From Flavobacteriaceae bacterium (lineage in GTDB: Bacteria > Bacteroidota > Bacteroidia > Flavobacteriales > Flavobacteriaceae), in the NCBI GenBank assembly GCA_013003145.1, contig JABDLH010000221.1:1-20718 (forward strand): DNA of 20,718 nt, in the 5' to 3' direction. Under the pieces are notes generated by a model, which was not told the DNA's origin, ran no database searches, and saw only the letters and a list, made by a program, of their open reading frames with translations. Positions 8,052 through 14,859 of this stretch are shown here, piece after piece (the stretch's first letter is position 1; each line of letters opens with the position of its first letter). The translations under genes were made by a program, and so were the position numbers.

Positions 8052-9029
8052 TTACATATCTAAAAGATAAGCAAAAATTAAAGGCGCTACAATAGTTGCA
8101 TCGCTCTCGATTATAAATTTCGGGGTGTCAAGATCCAGTTTCCCCCAAGTGATCTTTTCGTTAGGCACGGCACCCGAATAGGAGCCATAACTGGTAGTAC
8201 TGTCACTGATCTGGCAGAAATAGCTCCAGAATGGAGTGTCTGTACGTTCCATATCCTGGTATAGCATAGGCACCACGCAGATTGGGAAATCACCTGCAAT
8301 TCCACCGCCAATCTGGAAGAATCCAATTCCATTTTCAGAATTATCCGTGTACCAGTCGGCCAGGAAAGTCATGTACTCAATCCCCGACTTAACGGTACTT
8401 GCTTTGAGTTCACCTTTTAAAACGTAAGAAGCAAAAATATTCCCCATGGTACTGTCTTCCCATCCCGGGCAAATAATAGGCAGGTTCTTTTTGGCTGCAG
8501 CATACATCCAGGAATCCTTAACGTCTATTTCGTAATGTTCTTCCAGTACACCGGACATCAGTAGTTTATACATATACTCATGTGGAAAATAACGCTCCCC
8601 GGCTGCTTCAGCATCCTTCCAGATCTTAACGATATGTTCCTGTATTCTTCGGAAGGCTTCTTCTTCTGGAATACAGGTATCGGTAACCCGGTTAAGTCCT
8701 TTTTCCAGCAATTCCCACTCGTCCTGTGGTGTCAGGTCCCGGTAATTGGGCACTCGCTTATAATGAGAGTGAGCCACCAGGTTCATAATGTCTTCCTCCA
8801 GGTTGGCCCCTGTACAGGATATGATTTGCACTTTATCTTTCCGGATGATCTCTCCAAAGATCTTCCCGATCTCTGCAGTACTCATAGCTCCTGCCAGGGA
8901 CACGAGCATTTTTGCCCCCTTATCCAGCTGCTCTTCGTACGCTTTGGCCGCATCTACTACGGAAGCTGCATTGAAATGCAGGTAGTAGCGCTCCATAAAT
9001 CGAGTGATCTCGCCTTTATTCTTCGTCAT
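8052..9029 (-). CDS. Deoxyhypusine-synthase-like protein, probable homospermidine-forming enzyme
   Basis: 325 aa, close to the size of the family. Deoxyhypusine synthase transfers the aminobutyl group of spermidine, via NAD and an enzyme lysine, to eIF5A. Bacteria lack eIF5A, and bacterial homologues are thought to form homospermidine. The catalytic lysine motif is kept as TWGK, with K297, followed by the conserved strand SDATIVAPLIFAYLL. NAD-site features are visible as SLAGAMSTAEIGKI, SCTGANLEEDI and FFQIGGGIAGDFP. At the GGG motif, eukaryotic enzymes read GGGVVKHH; here it is GGGIAGDF, so the His next to the active site is missing, as fits a different acceptor. The start overlaps speB by 14 nt. 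Some databases label such proteins SpeY. Confidence 0.85.
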   Translation of the reverse strand: MTKNKGEITRFMERYYLHFNAASVVDAAKAYEEQLDKGAKMLVSLAGAMSTAEIGKIFGEIIRKDKVQIISCTGANLEEDIMNLVAHSHYKRVPNYRDLTPQDEWELLEKGLNRVTDTCIPEEEAFRRIQEHIVKIWKDAEAAGERYFPHEYMYKLLMSGVLEEHYEIDVKDSWMYAAAKKNLPIICPGWEDSTMGNIFASYVLKGELKASTVKSGIEYMTFLADWYTDNSENGIGFFQIGGGIAGDFPICVVPMLYQDMERTDTPFWSYFCQISDSTTSYGSYSGAVPNEKITWGKLDLDTPKFIIESDATIVAPLIFAYLLDM

Positions 9030-9960
9030 TATCGGTGAACTTTTTTATCGTATTCCCGGAACCGCTCCCGGCAATATACGTGTTGTCATAATCATCCTCA
9101 ACAGCCTCTTCTTCAAATTTATAGCTCAACATTTTATAATAGAGCTTGGCCGCGAGGAAGTCGGAGGACTTCTCCTGTGGGTTAGGACATAATTCTACAA
9201 TGTCAAAACCGACTACATTCTTTTCTTCAAAAACCCTTTTCAGGAAATCCAAGGTCTCATAGTACAGAAGCCCCCCCGGCTCTGGCGTACCGGTTGATGG
9301 CATAATAGACGGGTCCAGTGCATCGAGGTCAAAGGTGATGAAAACCTGGTCTGTCATCAGTTCGATAACTTTATCCATCCAGTATTCATCATTTACCATC
9401 TCGTGGGCAAAAAAGGTTTTTTCCTTATCCATGATGGTAGTCTCTATGCTGTCCATACTCCGGATCCCTACTTGTACCAGGTTAGTCGTCTGGCTAGCCT
9501 CGTACACCGCGCAGGCGTGGTTGTAAGGTGTTCCCTCGTAGGATTCCCGTAAATCGGCATGTGCGTCTATATGCAGTACTGTAAGATCGTCAAAACATTC
9601 ATTGAATGCCCTTATACTTCCTATAGAGACTGAGTGCTCACCACCGAAAAGGGTGACGAATTTATTGCGTTTAATATAGTCTTTGGTGGTTGAATAAACC
9701 GCCTTAACCATAGCTTCCGGGCTGGCATCTTCATCGATAGCAGGAGCTAAATAGATACCTTGTTTGTAAACCTCGGTACCGGTTTCTATATCGTAGAGCT
9801 CCATGTTTTCTGAAGCATCCAGGAAAGCGTCCGGCCCCTTGTCTGCTCCTTTACCCCAGGTACTGGTCCCATCATAGGGTATAGGTATTAATACTACTTT
9901 GGCTTTCTCCAGTTGAGCGAATTCTTCCGGGATCCCGGCGTAATTCCGAGTTGTTTTCAT
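9016..9960 (-). CDS. speB: Agmatinase (ureohydrolase family)
   Basis: 314 aa. It hydrolyses agmatine to putrescine and urea with a binuclear manganese centre. All ureohydrolase metal motifs are present: GGEHS (H109), DAHAD (D132, H134, D136) and FDLDALDP (D211, D213). HACA and the substrate-loop TGTPEPGG are also visible. Arginase is the main alternative, but the position directly after arginine decarboxylase strongly favours agmatinase. MKTTRNYAGIPEEF is the only reasonable start. It lies 89 nt inside the speA reading frame, and the stop overlaps the DHS-like start by 14 nt. The C-terminus has an acidic, Ser/Gly-rich tail of about 30 residues beyond the catalytic core. Confidence 0.92.
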   Translation of the reverse strand: MKTTRNYAGIPEEFAQLEKAKVVLIPIPYDGTSTWGKGADKGPDAFLDASENMELYDIETGTEVYKQGIYLAPAIDEDASPEAMVKAVYSTTKDYIKRNKFVTLFGGEHSVSIGSIRAFNECFDDLTVLHIDAHADLRESYEGTPYNHACAVYEASQTTNLVQVGIRSMDSIETTIMDKEKTFFAHEMVNDEYWMDKVIELMTDQVFITFDLDALDPSIMPSTGTPEPGGLLYYETLDFLKRVFEEKNVVGFDIVELCPNPQEKSSDFLAAKLYYKMLSYKFEEEAVEDDYDNTYIAGSGSGNTIKKFTDNDEE

Positions 9961-11347
9961 AACCTAAAATTTGAAGCAGTTCTTCTGCCTTCTGTTGTTC
10001 ACTAAATACACTTGTTACTAAATTCCCGTCCTTGTCCCGGTCTATTAGGATATGCTTGGGATGAGGGATCAGGCAATGCTGCAATCCACCAAAACCACCA
10101 ATAGATTCCTGGTAGGCCCCGGTATTAAAAAACCCGATATACAGCGGTTTGTCTCGCCTGTACTTGGGTAGGTAAATAGCATTCATGTCCTGCAGGCTGT
10201 TGTAATAATCGTCACTGTCGCAGGTAAGTCCACCGAGTAGAACACGTTCGTACTCATCGTGCCAACGGTTGATCGGCAAGAGGATAAAACGTTTATTGAT
10301 AGCCCAGGAATCCGGAAGGGTAGTGATGAAAGACGAGTCGATCATATTCCACTTCTCCCGGTCATTCTGTTGTTTCTGGTAGAGTACCTGGTAGATAGCG
10401 CCGCCGCTTTCTCCCACGGTATAACTACCGAATTCTGTAAATATATTAGGCACTTCTACGTCTGCCTCTTTACACGTGATATTGATCTGGTTAACGATCT
10501 CATCAATCATATAGGCGTAATCGTACTCAAAAGAAAGTGAATTCTTGGTAGGAAACCCACCACCGATATTCAGGCTGTCCAGCGAAGGGCATATCTTTTT
10601 AAGTCGCACATAGACCCGGAGGCATTTGTGCAACTCGTTCCAGTAATAGGCGGTATCCTTAATCCCGGTATTGATGAAGAAATGAAGCATTTTCAGGCTA
10701 GCCTGGGAATGTTCTTTGATCTGTCTCTCGTAGAAGGGAACGATGTCCTTATACCCTATTCCCAACCTGGAGGTATAGAACTCAAATTTCGGTTCTTCTT
10801 CAGAGGCGATTCGTATCCCTACCTTGTAGTCTCCTTCAATCACGTCGGAAAGCAGATCGATCTCCTCGTAATTATCAATGATCGGGATACAGTTGCGATG
10901 ACCGCCGTTGATCAGCTTGCCGATATTTTCAACATACTGGGACCTTTTAAAGCCGTTACAAATAACATAGGTATCATCCTTGATCCTGCCTTCAGCTTTT
11001 AAATTCTGCACAATATTGAGATCAAAGGCGGAAGAGGTCTCTATATGGATATCATTTTTCAGTGCCTCGTTCAGCACATACTGGAAGTGAGAACTTTTGG
11101 TACAGTAAGCGTAGTAGTACTTACCCTTGTAATCGTGCTTTTCCATGGCTTTGGCAAACCAGCCCTTGGCATTCTGTATATTCGTGGATATTTTGGGCAG
11201 GTAGGTGAACTTAAGCGGACTCTGATATTTCTCAATCAGTTTCTTTAATGGGATATCGTGGAATAACAGGTTATCCTCTTCCAGGCGGAACTCCTCCTGT
11301 GGAAAATAATAGGTCTGATCTATCAGATCGCTGTACTTGACGTTCAT
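9872..11347 (-). CDS. speA: Arginine decarboxylase, PLP-dependent alanine-racemase-fold type
   Basis: 491 aa. It decarboxylates arginine to agmatine, opening the polyamine route. The PLP lysine is K84 in YAYCTKSSHF. Other family marks are ETSSAFDL, ICNGFK (130-134), LNIGGGFP (259-265), the catalytic-site cysteine C376 in LTCDSDD, and GAYQESI. It is much shorter than enterobacterial SpeA (about 650 aa) and lacks its extra domains. The natural end of the fold appears to be ILGY at 460-463. From there the frame runs on for 28 more residues entirely inside speB, suggesting a lost stop codon. It is first in the operon and has a long leader with a candidate terminator. Confidence 0.88.
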   Translation of the reverse strand: MNVKYSDLIDQTYYFPQEEFRLEEDNLLFHDIPLKKLIEKYQSPLKFTYLPKISTNIQNAKGWFAKAMEKHDYKGKYYYAYCTKSSHFQYVLNEALKNDIHIETSSAFDLNIVQNLKAEGRIKDDTYVICNGFKRSQYVENIGKLINGGHRNCIPIIDNYEEIDLLSDVIEGDYKVGIRIASEEEPKFEFYTSRLGIGYKDIVPFYERQIKEHSQASLKMLHFFINTGIKDTAYYWNELHKCLRVYVRLKKICPSLDSLNIGGGFPTKNSLSFEYDYAYMIDEIVNQINITCKEADVEVPNIFTEFGSYTVGESGGAIYQVLYQKQQNDREKWNMIDSSFITTLPDSWAINKRFILLPINRWHDEYERVLLGGLTCDSDDYYNSLQDMNAIYLPKYRRDKPLYIGFFNTGAYQESIGGFGGLQHCLIPHPKHILIDRDKDGNLVTSVFSEQQKAEELLQILGYENNSELRRDPGRIRSTGESQSSINTYTL

Positions 11348-11365
11348 AGTATTTTTTATTTCCTT

Positions 11366-11373
11366 TCACCTCC
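11366..11373 (-). promoter_or_regulatory. Unusually strong but distant Shine-Dalgarno-like site before speA
   Basis: On the minus strand GGAGGTGA is an 8-nt perfect complement to the usual 16S rRNA 3' end. It lies 18 nt upstream of the speA ATG, about twice the normal spacing. No in-frame start lies closer, because a TAA occurs between them. Shine-Dalgarno sites are rare in this phylum, so this may be a regulatory or accidental match. Confidence 0.4.
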
Positions 11374-11535
11374 ATCTTCATTTCCCACCGGAAACCCGGG
11401 AAGCATTAATTATAATATTAAATGATCGGTCAAAGACCAAACTTTCTATGTGCTCATTAATTTTAATGTTGCCCTAATCCATTAAAGTTTAGCACTACTT
11501 AATTCACTGTAGTACACACATTTCCCTAAATTAGG

Positions 11536-11562
11536 AAAAAACCGAGGGAATCCCGATTTCGG
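11536..11562 (-). terminator. Candidate leader terminator upstream of speA
   Basis: On the minus strand CCGA and TCGG enclose an inner GGG/CCC stem with a small bulge, and TTTTTT (11536-11541) follows at once. It stands about 190 nt before the speA start with no minus-strand gene ahead of it, so it could act as an attenuator in the polyamine-operon leader. An alternative CCCGA/TCGGG pairing (11552-11563) uses the same bases. Confidence 0.4.
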
Positions 11563-11675
11563 GGCGTAAATGAAATCAAAAAAAATGGAAAAAAGCTTAA
11601 ATTGAAGAAAATTTAACCGCCGCTTAAAAAAGGGATAATCTCGTAGTCATTTTAATCAGCTCACAACCATAGATC

Positions 11676-12434
11676 ATGAAACAGAACAAATCCAAAAATA
11701 CCGGTAAAAACAAAATTTACCATGGCATTGCCAGAAGTATAGCCCTTCTTTTCTTATCAGTACTATCCGTTCCTGCCCTGGCACAGCTAACGCCCGGGGT
11801 ATATTTCTCAAAACAGGGTCATTCCGGGGACAGCATAATTCATGAACTGAAAATAGCAGATGGTTATATGGTTCATAGTGTTTATGAACTGGAACCGGCC
11901 AAATTCATTAAAACCCTTGGCGGCCCTTATACCGTTGAAAATGACGTTATCGAATGGGAGCTGGACTTTAATTCTAACCATCCTAATGATGGAATCGAAA
12001 ACCGAGCTATTCCTTTCCGTTTGCGAAATGGAAAACTGAATTTTGAAGGAGAACTGCCATTGTCTTTCCATCGGGTGAAAGCAAAAGAACAAGCCCTTGA
12101 TGGTGCCTGGCTTTTCGCCACCAGGGGTCCGGATACAGGACAGGAACGAAGGGGGGAATCCAACCCCAGGAAGACGCTTAAAATTTTGAAAGATGGTTAT
12201 TTCCAGTGGATCGCTTTTAATAGCCGGACTTTTGAATTCTTTGGAACCGGCGGGGGGACCTACCGGGCAAAAGACGGGAAGTACATGGAGATGATCCGCT
12301 ATTTTTCAAGAGATCCTGAACGCGTTGGTGCACGGCTCGATTTCACTTTTGAAATTAAAGGTACGGACTGGCACCACACCGGAAAAAATAGCCGGGGAGA
12401 ACCGCTTTACGAAATTTGGGCAAAAAGGAAGTGA
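11676..12434 (+). CDS. Exported protein of unknown function, possibly lipocalin-like beta-barrel
   Basis: 252 aa. A long polar N-terminus of about 19 residues precedes the hydrophobic core SIALLFLSVLSVPALAQ, whose likely cleavage after ALA predicts export. The mature protein has two halves. The first (about 40-140) is rich in beta strands: TPGVYFSKQGHSGDS, KTLGGPYTVENDVIEWELDF. The second (about 145-252) begins LDGAWLFATRGPDTG and continues with FQWIAFNSRTFEFFGTGGGTY and YEIWAKRK. The second half resembles Bacteroidetes lipocalin-like domains of unknown function. No catalytic motif was recognised. It is a single gene ending 3 nt from the convergent moaC stop. Confidence 0.65.
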   Translation: MKQNKSKNTGKNKIYHGIARSIALLFLSVLSVPALAQLTPGVYFSKQGHSGDSIIHELKIADGYMVHSVYELEPAKFIKTLGGPYTVENDVIEWELDFNSNHPNDGIENRAIPFRLRNGKLNFEGELPLSFHRVKAKEQALDGAWLFATRGPDTGQERRGESNPRKTLKILKDGYFQWIAFNSRTFEFFGTGGGTYRAKDGKYMEMIRYFSRDPERVGARLDFTFEIKGTDWHHTGKNSRGEPLYEIWAKRK

Positions 12435-12437
12435 GGT

Positions 12438-12869
12438 TTAAACCCTGCGATTAATATCAGATTTTCCACCCGTTTTCTCCAGGAGACGGATGTTCAGTAT
12501 TTCTACATTCTTATCTATAGGTTTAAGCATATCGTACATGTTAAGGGCAACGACACTTGCGCCATGCATGGCCTCCACCTCAACGCCGGTCTTATAATGC
12601 GTTTTTACGGTGATAAGCACCTTGATCTCCAGCCCCGTGATCTCGTAGTCAATCCGGGTATGTTCTATCGGCAGAGGGTGACAGTCCGGCAATAATAAAG
12701 CTGTATTCTTTACCCCGAGGAAGCCAGCAGCACGACTCATAGCGAAGACATCACCCTTGGGCACTTTACCGTTCTCTATTGCCGCTATAGTGTCCTGGGC
12801 ACCTACTTTTACTACGGCTTGCGCAAGAGCAGTTCTCAGGGTTACGGCTTTATCTGTTATATCTACCAT
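12438..12869 (-). CDS. moaC: Cyclic pyranopterin monophosphate synthase MoaC
   Basis: 143 aa. With MoaA, MoaC converts GTP to cyclic pyranopterin monophosphate at the start of molybdenum cofactor synthesis. Recognisable elements are MVDITDKAVTLRTALAQA, KGDVFAMSRAAG, the active-site CHPLPIE, GVEVEAMHGASVVALNMYDM with the catalytic Asp/Lys region MLKPIDK, and the terminal GGKS. The N-terminus is about 15 residues shorter than in E. coli MoaC and begins at the MVD motif. The ATG follows the moaE stop by 8 nt. Confidence 0.92.
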   Translation of the reverse strand: MVDITDKAVTLRTALAQAVVKVGAQDTIAAIENGKVPKGDVFAMSRAAGFLGVKNTALLLPDCHPLPIEHTRIDYEITGLEIKVLITVKTHYKTGVEVEAMHGASVVALNMYDMLKPIDKNVEILNIRLLEKTGGKSDINRRV

Positions 12870-12877
12870 GACCTATA

Positions 12878-13321
12878 TTATCTGTTAACTTTCCATTGAT
12901 AGGAATCATCTTCAAAACACTCCTTTCCAAATACAGGGGCCTTAGCCTTAATTTCTTCGACAAGCTGGTGCAAGGCTTTAAAAACCTCCTTTCGATGCGG
13001 AGCTGAAACAAAAACAAACAGGCAGATCTCCCCGGTTTTCACTTTACCGATACTGTGATAAATATGCAGGCAGCTCAGTTCAAAATCTCGGAAAGCCTCT
13101 TCTTTAATCTCGTGAAAAACCTGGTTGGCCATCTCTTCGTAGGCACTGTAATCTATGGCGGTAACGGTCTTACCGTCAATCTCATCAGCTCTAACCTGCC
13201 CCAGGAAGATGTCATGCGCCCCTATCCCGGTCTTGCTCTGGTGTTTGGCAATAGATCCGGCGATAAATTCCGGGCTTATCGCTCCTTTTACAAAGACATT
13301 TTTTACGGTGGTCTTTTTCAT
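12878..13321 (-). CDS. moaE: Molybdopterin synthase large subunit MoaE
   Basis: 147 aa. MoaE works with thiocarboxylated MoaD to insert the dithiolene sulfurs into the pterin precursor. Seen are GAHDIFLGQVRADEIDGKTV (the usual GA...F.G.VR core), YEEMANQVFHEI, the strand HIYHSIGKVKTGEICLFVFV, and the active-site lysines in KAPVFGKE. The common HRxG motif reads YHSIGKV here, so the arginine is replaced by serine. It is the first gene of the moaE-moaC pair. No moaA, moaD, mogA or moeA is in the window, so MoaD must come from elsewhere. Confidence 0.92.
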   Translation of the reverse strand: MKKTTVKNVFVKGAISPEFIAGSIAKHQSKTGIGAHDIFLGQVRADEIDGKTVTAIDYSAYEEMANQVFHEIKEEAFRDFELSCLHIYHSIGKVKTGEICLFVFVSAPHRKEVFKALHQLVEEIKAKAPVFGKECFEDDSYQWKVNR

Positions 13322-13471
13322 TTCAGGATTGTTTCTTACGAAGGTAAAGAAGATTTTAGGTTTGCCCTATGGCTAGTTCCAGAAAACCGATGGTACCCAT
13401 GGCAATCAGGTTAATAAAACTTTTGATATTCCCAGGCAAGGAAGAGGGACTGCACTATATTAAAGATGTAA

Positions 13472-14068
13472 ATGAAACTTATGAAAAAGCCAAAACTGAT
13501 TGTTTTTGATGTTAATGAGACCCTCCTTGACCTTTCTGTGATGGAGTCTGAAATAAATACCGCGGCCGGGGACCAAAGCGCTTTTGATCAATGGTTTTCC
13601 CTATTGCTCCAATTTGCTATGGCCGAAAGCCTGAGCGACAATTACATAGATTTTGGTGTGGTTGGAAAGCACACCCTGGAAATGACCTTTACACGACTTG
13701 GGAAACAAATATCAGAAGCTGAAGTAAATAATCTTCTCAGCATGATCACCTCCTTAGCCCCACATCAGGAAGTCCCTTCAGCACTTGCGAAATTAAAAGA
13801 AGCAGGCTATAGAATGGTAACCCTTACCAATGGTGGACATCAAACCCATACACAGCAGATGCAGTATTCCGGCTTGGAACAATACTTTGACAGGTTATAC
13901 AGTGTAGAGGCCGTCCGGAAATTTAAACCGCATCCGGAGACTTACAATTATGTCCTGGAAAAGGAAAATTGCAGAGCCTCTGAAACAATGCTGATCGCAG
14001 CACATGCATGGGATATACTGGGAGCCCAGCGTGCAGGATATAAAACAGGATTTATCAAGCGCCAGTGA
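13472..14068 (+). CDS. Haloacid-dehalogenase type II protein, truncated by an in-frame TGA
   Basis: 198 aa to the TGA at 14066-14068. It belongs to the L-2-haloacid dehalogenase group of the HAD superfamily, cytoplasmic hydrolases using an aspartyl-enzyme intermediate. Motif I is VFDVNETLLDL with nucleophile D13, motif II is TLTNGG, the motif III lysine is in RKFKPHPETY, and motif IV is AAHAWDILGAQRAG. All catalytic motifs precede the stop. The family normally continues for about 25 residues with a conserved tail, and that tail is present in the same frame after the TGA. The gene may therefore be a recent nonsense allele, a readthrough gene, or a base-call error. The start is uncertain between ATG 13472 and ATG 13481. 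Confidence 0.8.
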   Translation: MKLMKKPKLIVFDVNETLLDLSVMESEINTAAGDQSAFDQWFSLLLQFAMAESLSDNYIDFGVVGKHTLEMTFTRLGKQISEAEVNNLLSMITSLAPHQEVPSALAKLKEAGYRMVTLTNGGHQTHTQQMQYSGLEQYFDRLYSVEAVRKFKPHPETYNYVLEKENCRASETMLIAAHAWDILGAQRAGYKTGFIKRQ

Positions 14069-14149
14069 AAAGTATGGTACCCGGGTGGAGTACAACCGGA
14101 TATGAGGGGGGAATCACTGCAAGTACTGGCTTACCAGTTAACGACATAA
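14069..14149 (+). pseudogene. Conserved C-terminal tail of the dehalogenase beyond the TGA
   Basis: The same frame continues after the stop as KVWYPGGVQPDM and ESLQVLAYQL to TAA 14147-14149. This has the family pattern G-K-x-x-x-P-x-G-x-x-P-D followed by an x-x-L-x-x-x-A-x-x-L helix. A single GGA-to-TGA change at the glycine of the usual RPGK motif would explain the break. The joined gene would be 225 residues, the normal family length. Confidence 0.7.
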
Positions 14150-14176
14150 AAAAAGCACAGCTAATGGCTGTGCTTT
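14148..14176 (-). terminator. Terminator of tRNA-Gly
   Basis: A perfect 10-bp stem, AAAGCACAGC (14152-14161) with GCTGTGCTTT (14167-14176), has a 5-nt loop. On the minus strand a run of seven T follows (complement of 14148-14154). It begins one base past the 3' end of tRNA-Gly and its T run overlaps the TAA of the dehalogenase tail. Confidence 0.9.
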
Positions 14177-14177
14177 G

Positions 14178-14250
14178 AGCGGGAGACCGGGTTCGAACCG
14201 GCGACATTCAGCTTGGAAGGCTGACGCTCTACCAACTGAGCTACTCCCGC
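14178..14250 (-). tRNA. tRNA-Gly (anticodon TCC)
   Basis: A 73-nt complete cloverleaf on the minus strand. The acceptor GCGGGAG pairs with CTCCCGC, the D stem is GCTC/GAGC, and the anticodon stem is TCAGC/GCTGA around the loop CTTCCAA. The T arm is GCCGG/CCGGT with loop TTCGAAC, and the discriminator is T. CCA is not encoded. A broken copy of its 5' half lies about 100 bp upstream. Confidence 0.95.
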
Positions 14251-14278
14251 TAATAATTAATCTATATTTTTTTCAATT

Positions 14279-14303
14279 TGGGTGATCGTCAAAATTGACC
14301 CCA
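14279..14303. repeat. Short hairpin upstream of tRNA-Gly
   Basis: GTCAA and TTGAC around AA (14288-14299), with outer TGGG (14279-14282) and CCCA (14300-14303), form a small imperfect hairpin between the tRNA-Gly gene and its broken copy. It may be part of the promoter or of the inserted material. Confidence 0.35.
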
Positions 14304-14310
14304 AGAGCGT

Positions 14311-14372
14311 CTGACGCTCCCCGCCCGAACGTGCCGTTCGGTACGGGCGGGTACCAACTGAGCTACTCCCGC
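14311..14372 (-). pseudogene. Broken tRNA-Gly 5' half with a 32-bp palindromic insertion
   Basis: Bases 14352-14372 repeat the first 21 nt of tRNA-Gly exactly, and 14311-14319 repeat the next 9 nt exactly (GAGCGTCAG in tRNA sense). Between them, at the point where the D loop meets the D stem 3' strand, lie 32 extra bases (14320-14351). Similarity stops after the 9 nt, so the anticodon, T arm and 3' acceptor are absent. Confidence 0.75.
14320..14351. repeat. 32-bp GC-rich palindromic insert
   Basis: Outer arms CCCGCCCG and CGGGCGGG pair perfectly over 8 bp. An alternative inner stem, CCGAACG/CGTTCGG, has a 3-nt loop. It is about 80% GC in an AT-rich neighbourhood and interrupts a tRNA copy precisely, like a small palindromic mobile repeat. 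There is no coding capacity. Confidence 0.65.
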
Positions 14373-14530
14373 CTTTGGTTTGTTAACCGGGGTAAAATTA
14401 TCGAATCTTTTGAATGTGACAAGGGTTTTTTAAAGCATTTTTTTCACGGGAATATCGCCGGGATGTCTTTAAACCGACTAAGCCGTTAAGAATAAAGATT
14501 TTATTGATATTCTTAACCCTATATGAATAG
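14373..14530. other. AT-rich non-coding stretch with a perfect inverted repeat
   Basis: No gene is seen. The only clear structure is the 10-bp perfect inverted repeat GTTAAGAATA (14485-14494) and TATTCTTAAC (14508-14517) with a 13-nt AT-rich loop. It stands 13 bp from the first tandem repeat and may mark the border of the duplicated region. Confidence 0.5.
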
Positions 14531-14577
14531 ATAGCTGCGCTGTTCTTGACTGGACCTTATGTTGAAAATACAAAACA

Positions 14578-14601
14578 CCGGCTATGCCATAGCCGGGTTT
14601 T
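14578..14601. terminator. Hairpin of repeat copy 1
   Basis: CCGGCTAT (14578-14585) pairs with ATAGCCGG (14589-14596) around the loop GCC. AAAA lies before it and GTTTTATT after it, so it can act as an intrinsic terminator on either strand. Confidence 0.7.
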
Positions 14602-14706
14602 ATTACAGCCAGCCGGATCTAATCAGTAAATTGAAAATACAAAAATGAAGAGGCAAGAGATAGCTCCGCTGTTCTTGAGAAAGGCTCAGTCTGAAAATAC
14701 AAAACA

Positions 14707-14730
14707 CCGGCTATCCCATAGCCGGGTTTT
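14707..14730. terminator. Hairpin of repeat copy 2
   Basis: The same stem as copy 1, CCGGCTAT/ATAGCCGG (14707-14714 and 14718-14725), with the loop changed to CCC. The flanks AAAACA and GTTTTATT are unchanged. Confidence 0.7.
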
Positions 14731-14835
14731 ATTACAGCCAGCCGGATCTAATCAGTAAATTGGAAATACAAAATTGAAGAGGCAAGAGATAGCTGCGCTG
14801 TTCTTGACTGAGCCTCATGTTGAAAATACAAAACA

Positions 14836-14859
14836 CCGGCTACGCTGTAGCCGGGTTTT
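14836..14859. terminator. Hairpin of repeat copy 3, with a compensatory pair change
   Basis: The stem is CCGGCTAC/GTAGCCGG (14836-14843 and 14847-14854) with loop GCT. The loop-closing pair is C-G where copies 1 and 2 have T-A, so both sides changed together and pairing was kept. Confidence 0.7.

Larger units (their letters stand above)
11348..11675. other. Divergent intergenic region between speA and the exported-protein gene
   Basis: 328 bp, AT-rich, with no credible reading frame. It contains the Shine-Dalgarno-like site, the candidate leader terminator, a second hairpin with arms TTTCC (11521-11525) and GGAAA (11534-11538), and a small operator-like inverted repeat GGTCAAAGACC (11428-11438). 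No full TTTG plus TAnnTTTG promoter was found for either direction. Confidence 0.6.

Noticed and set aside
9016..9960. Arginase instead of agmatinase
   Set aside because: Metal motifs do not separate the two, but the operon position after arginine decarboxylase makes agmatinase far more likely.
13369..13509. 46-residue open frame before the dehalogenase gene
   Set aside because: It overlaps the dehalogenase start in another frame and shows no family resemblance or ribosome-binding support.
14178..14372. Integration site of a mobile element at tRNA-Gly
   Set aside because: The duplicated piece is the 5' half rather than the 3' end, and no integrase or element genes are nearby.
14295..14489. 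Open frame on the plus strand across the tRNA copy
   Set aside because: It reads through the tRNA remnant, the palindrome and AT-rich DNA, has no recognisable domain and has a composition unlike the neighbours.
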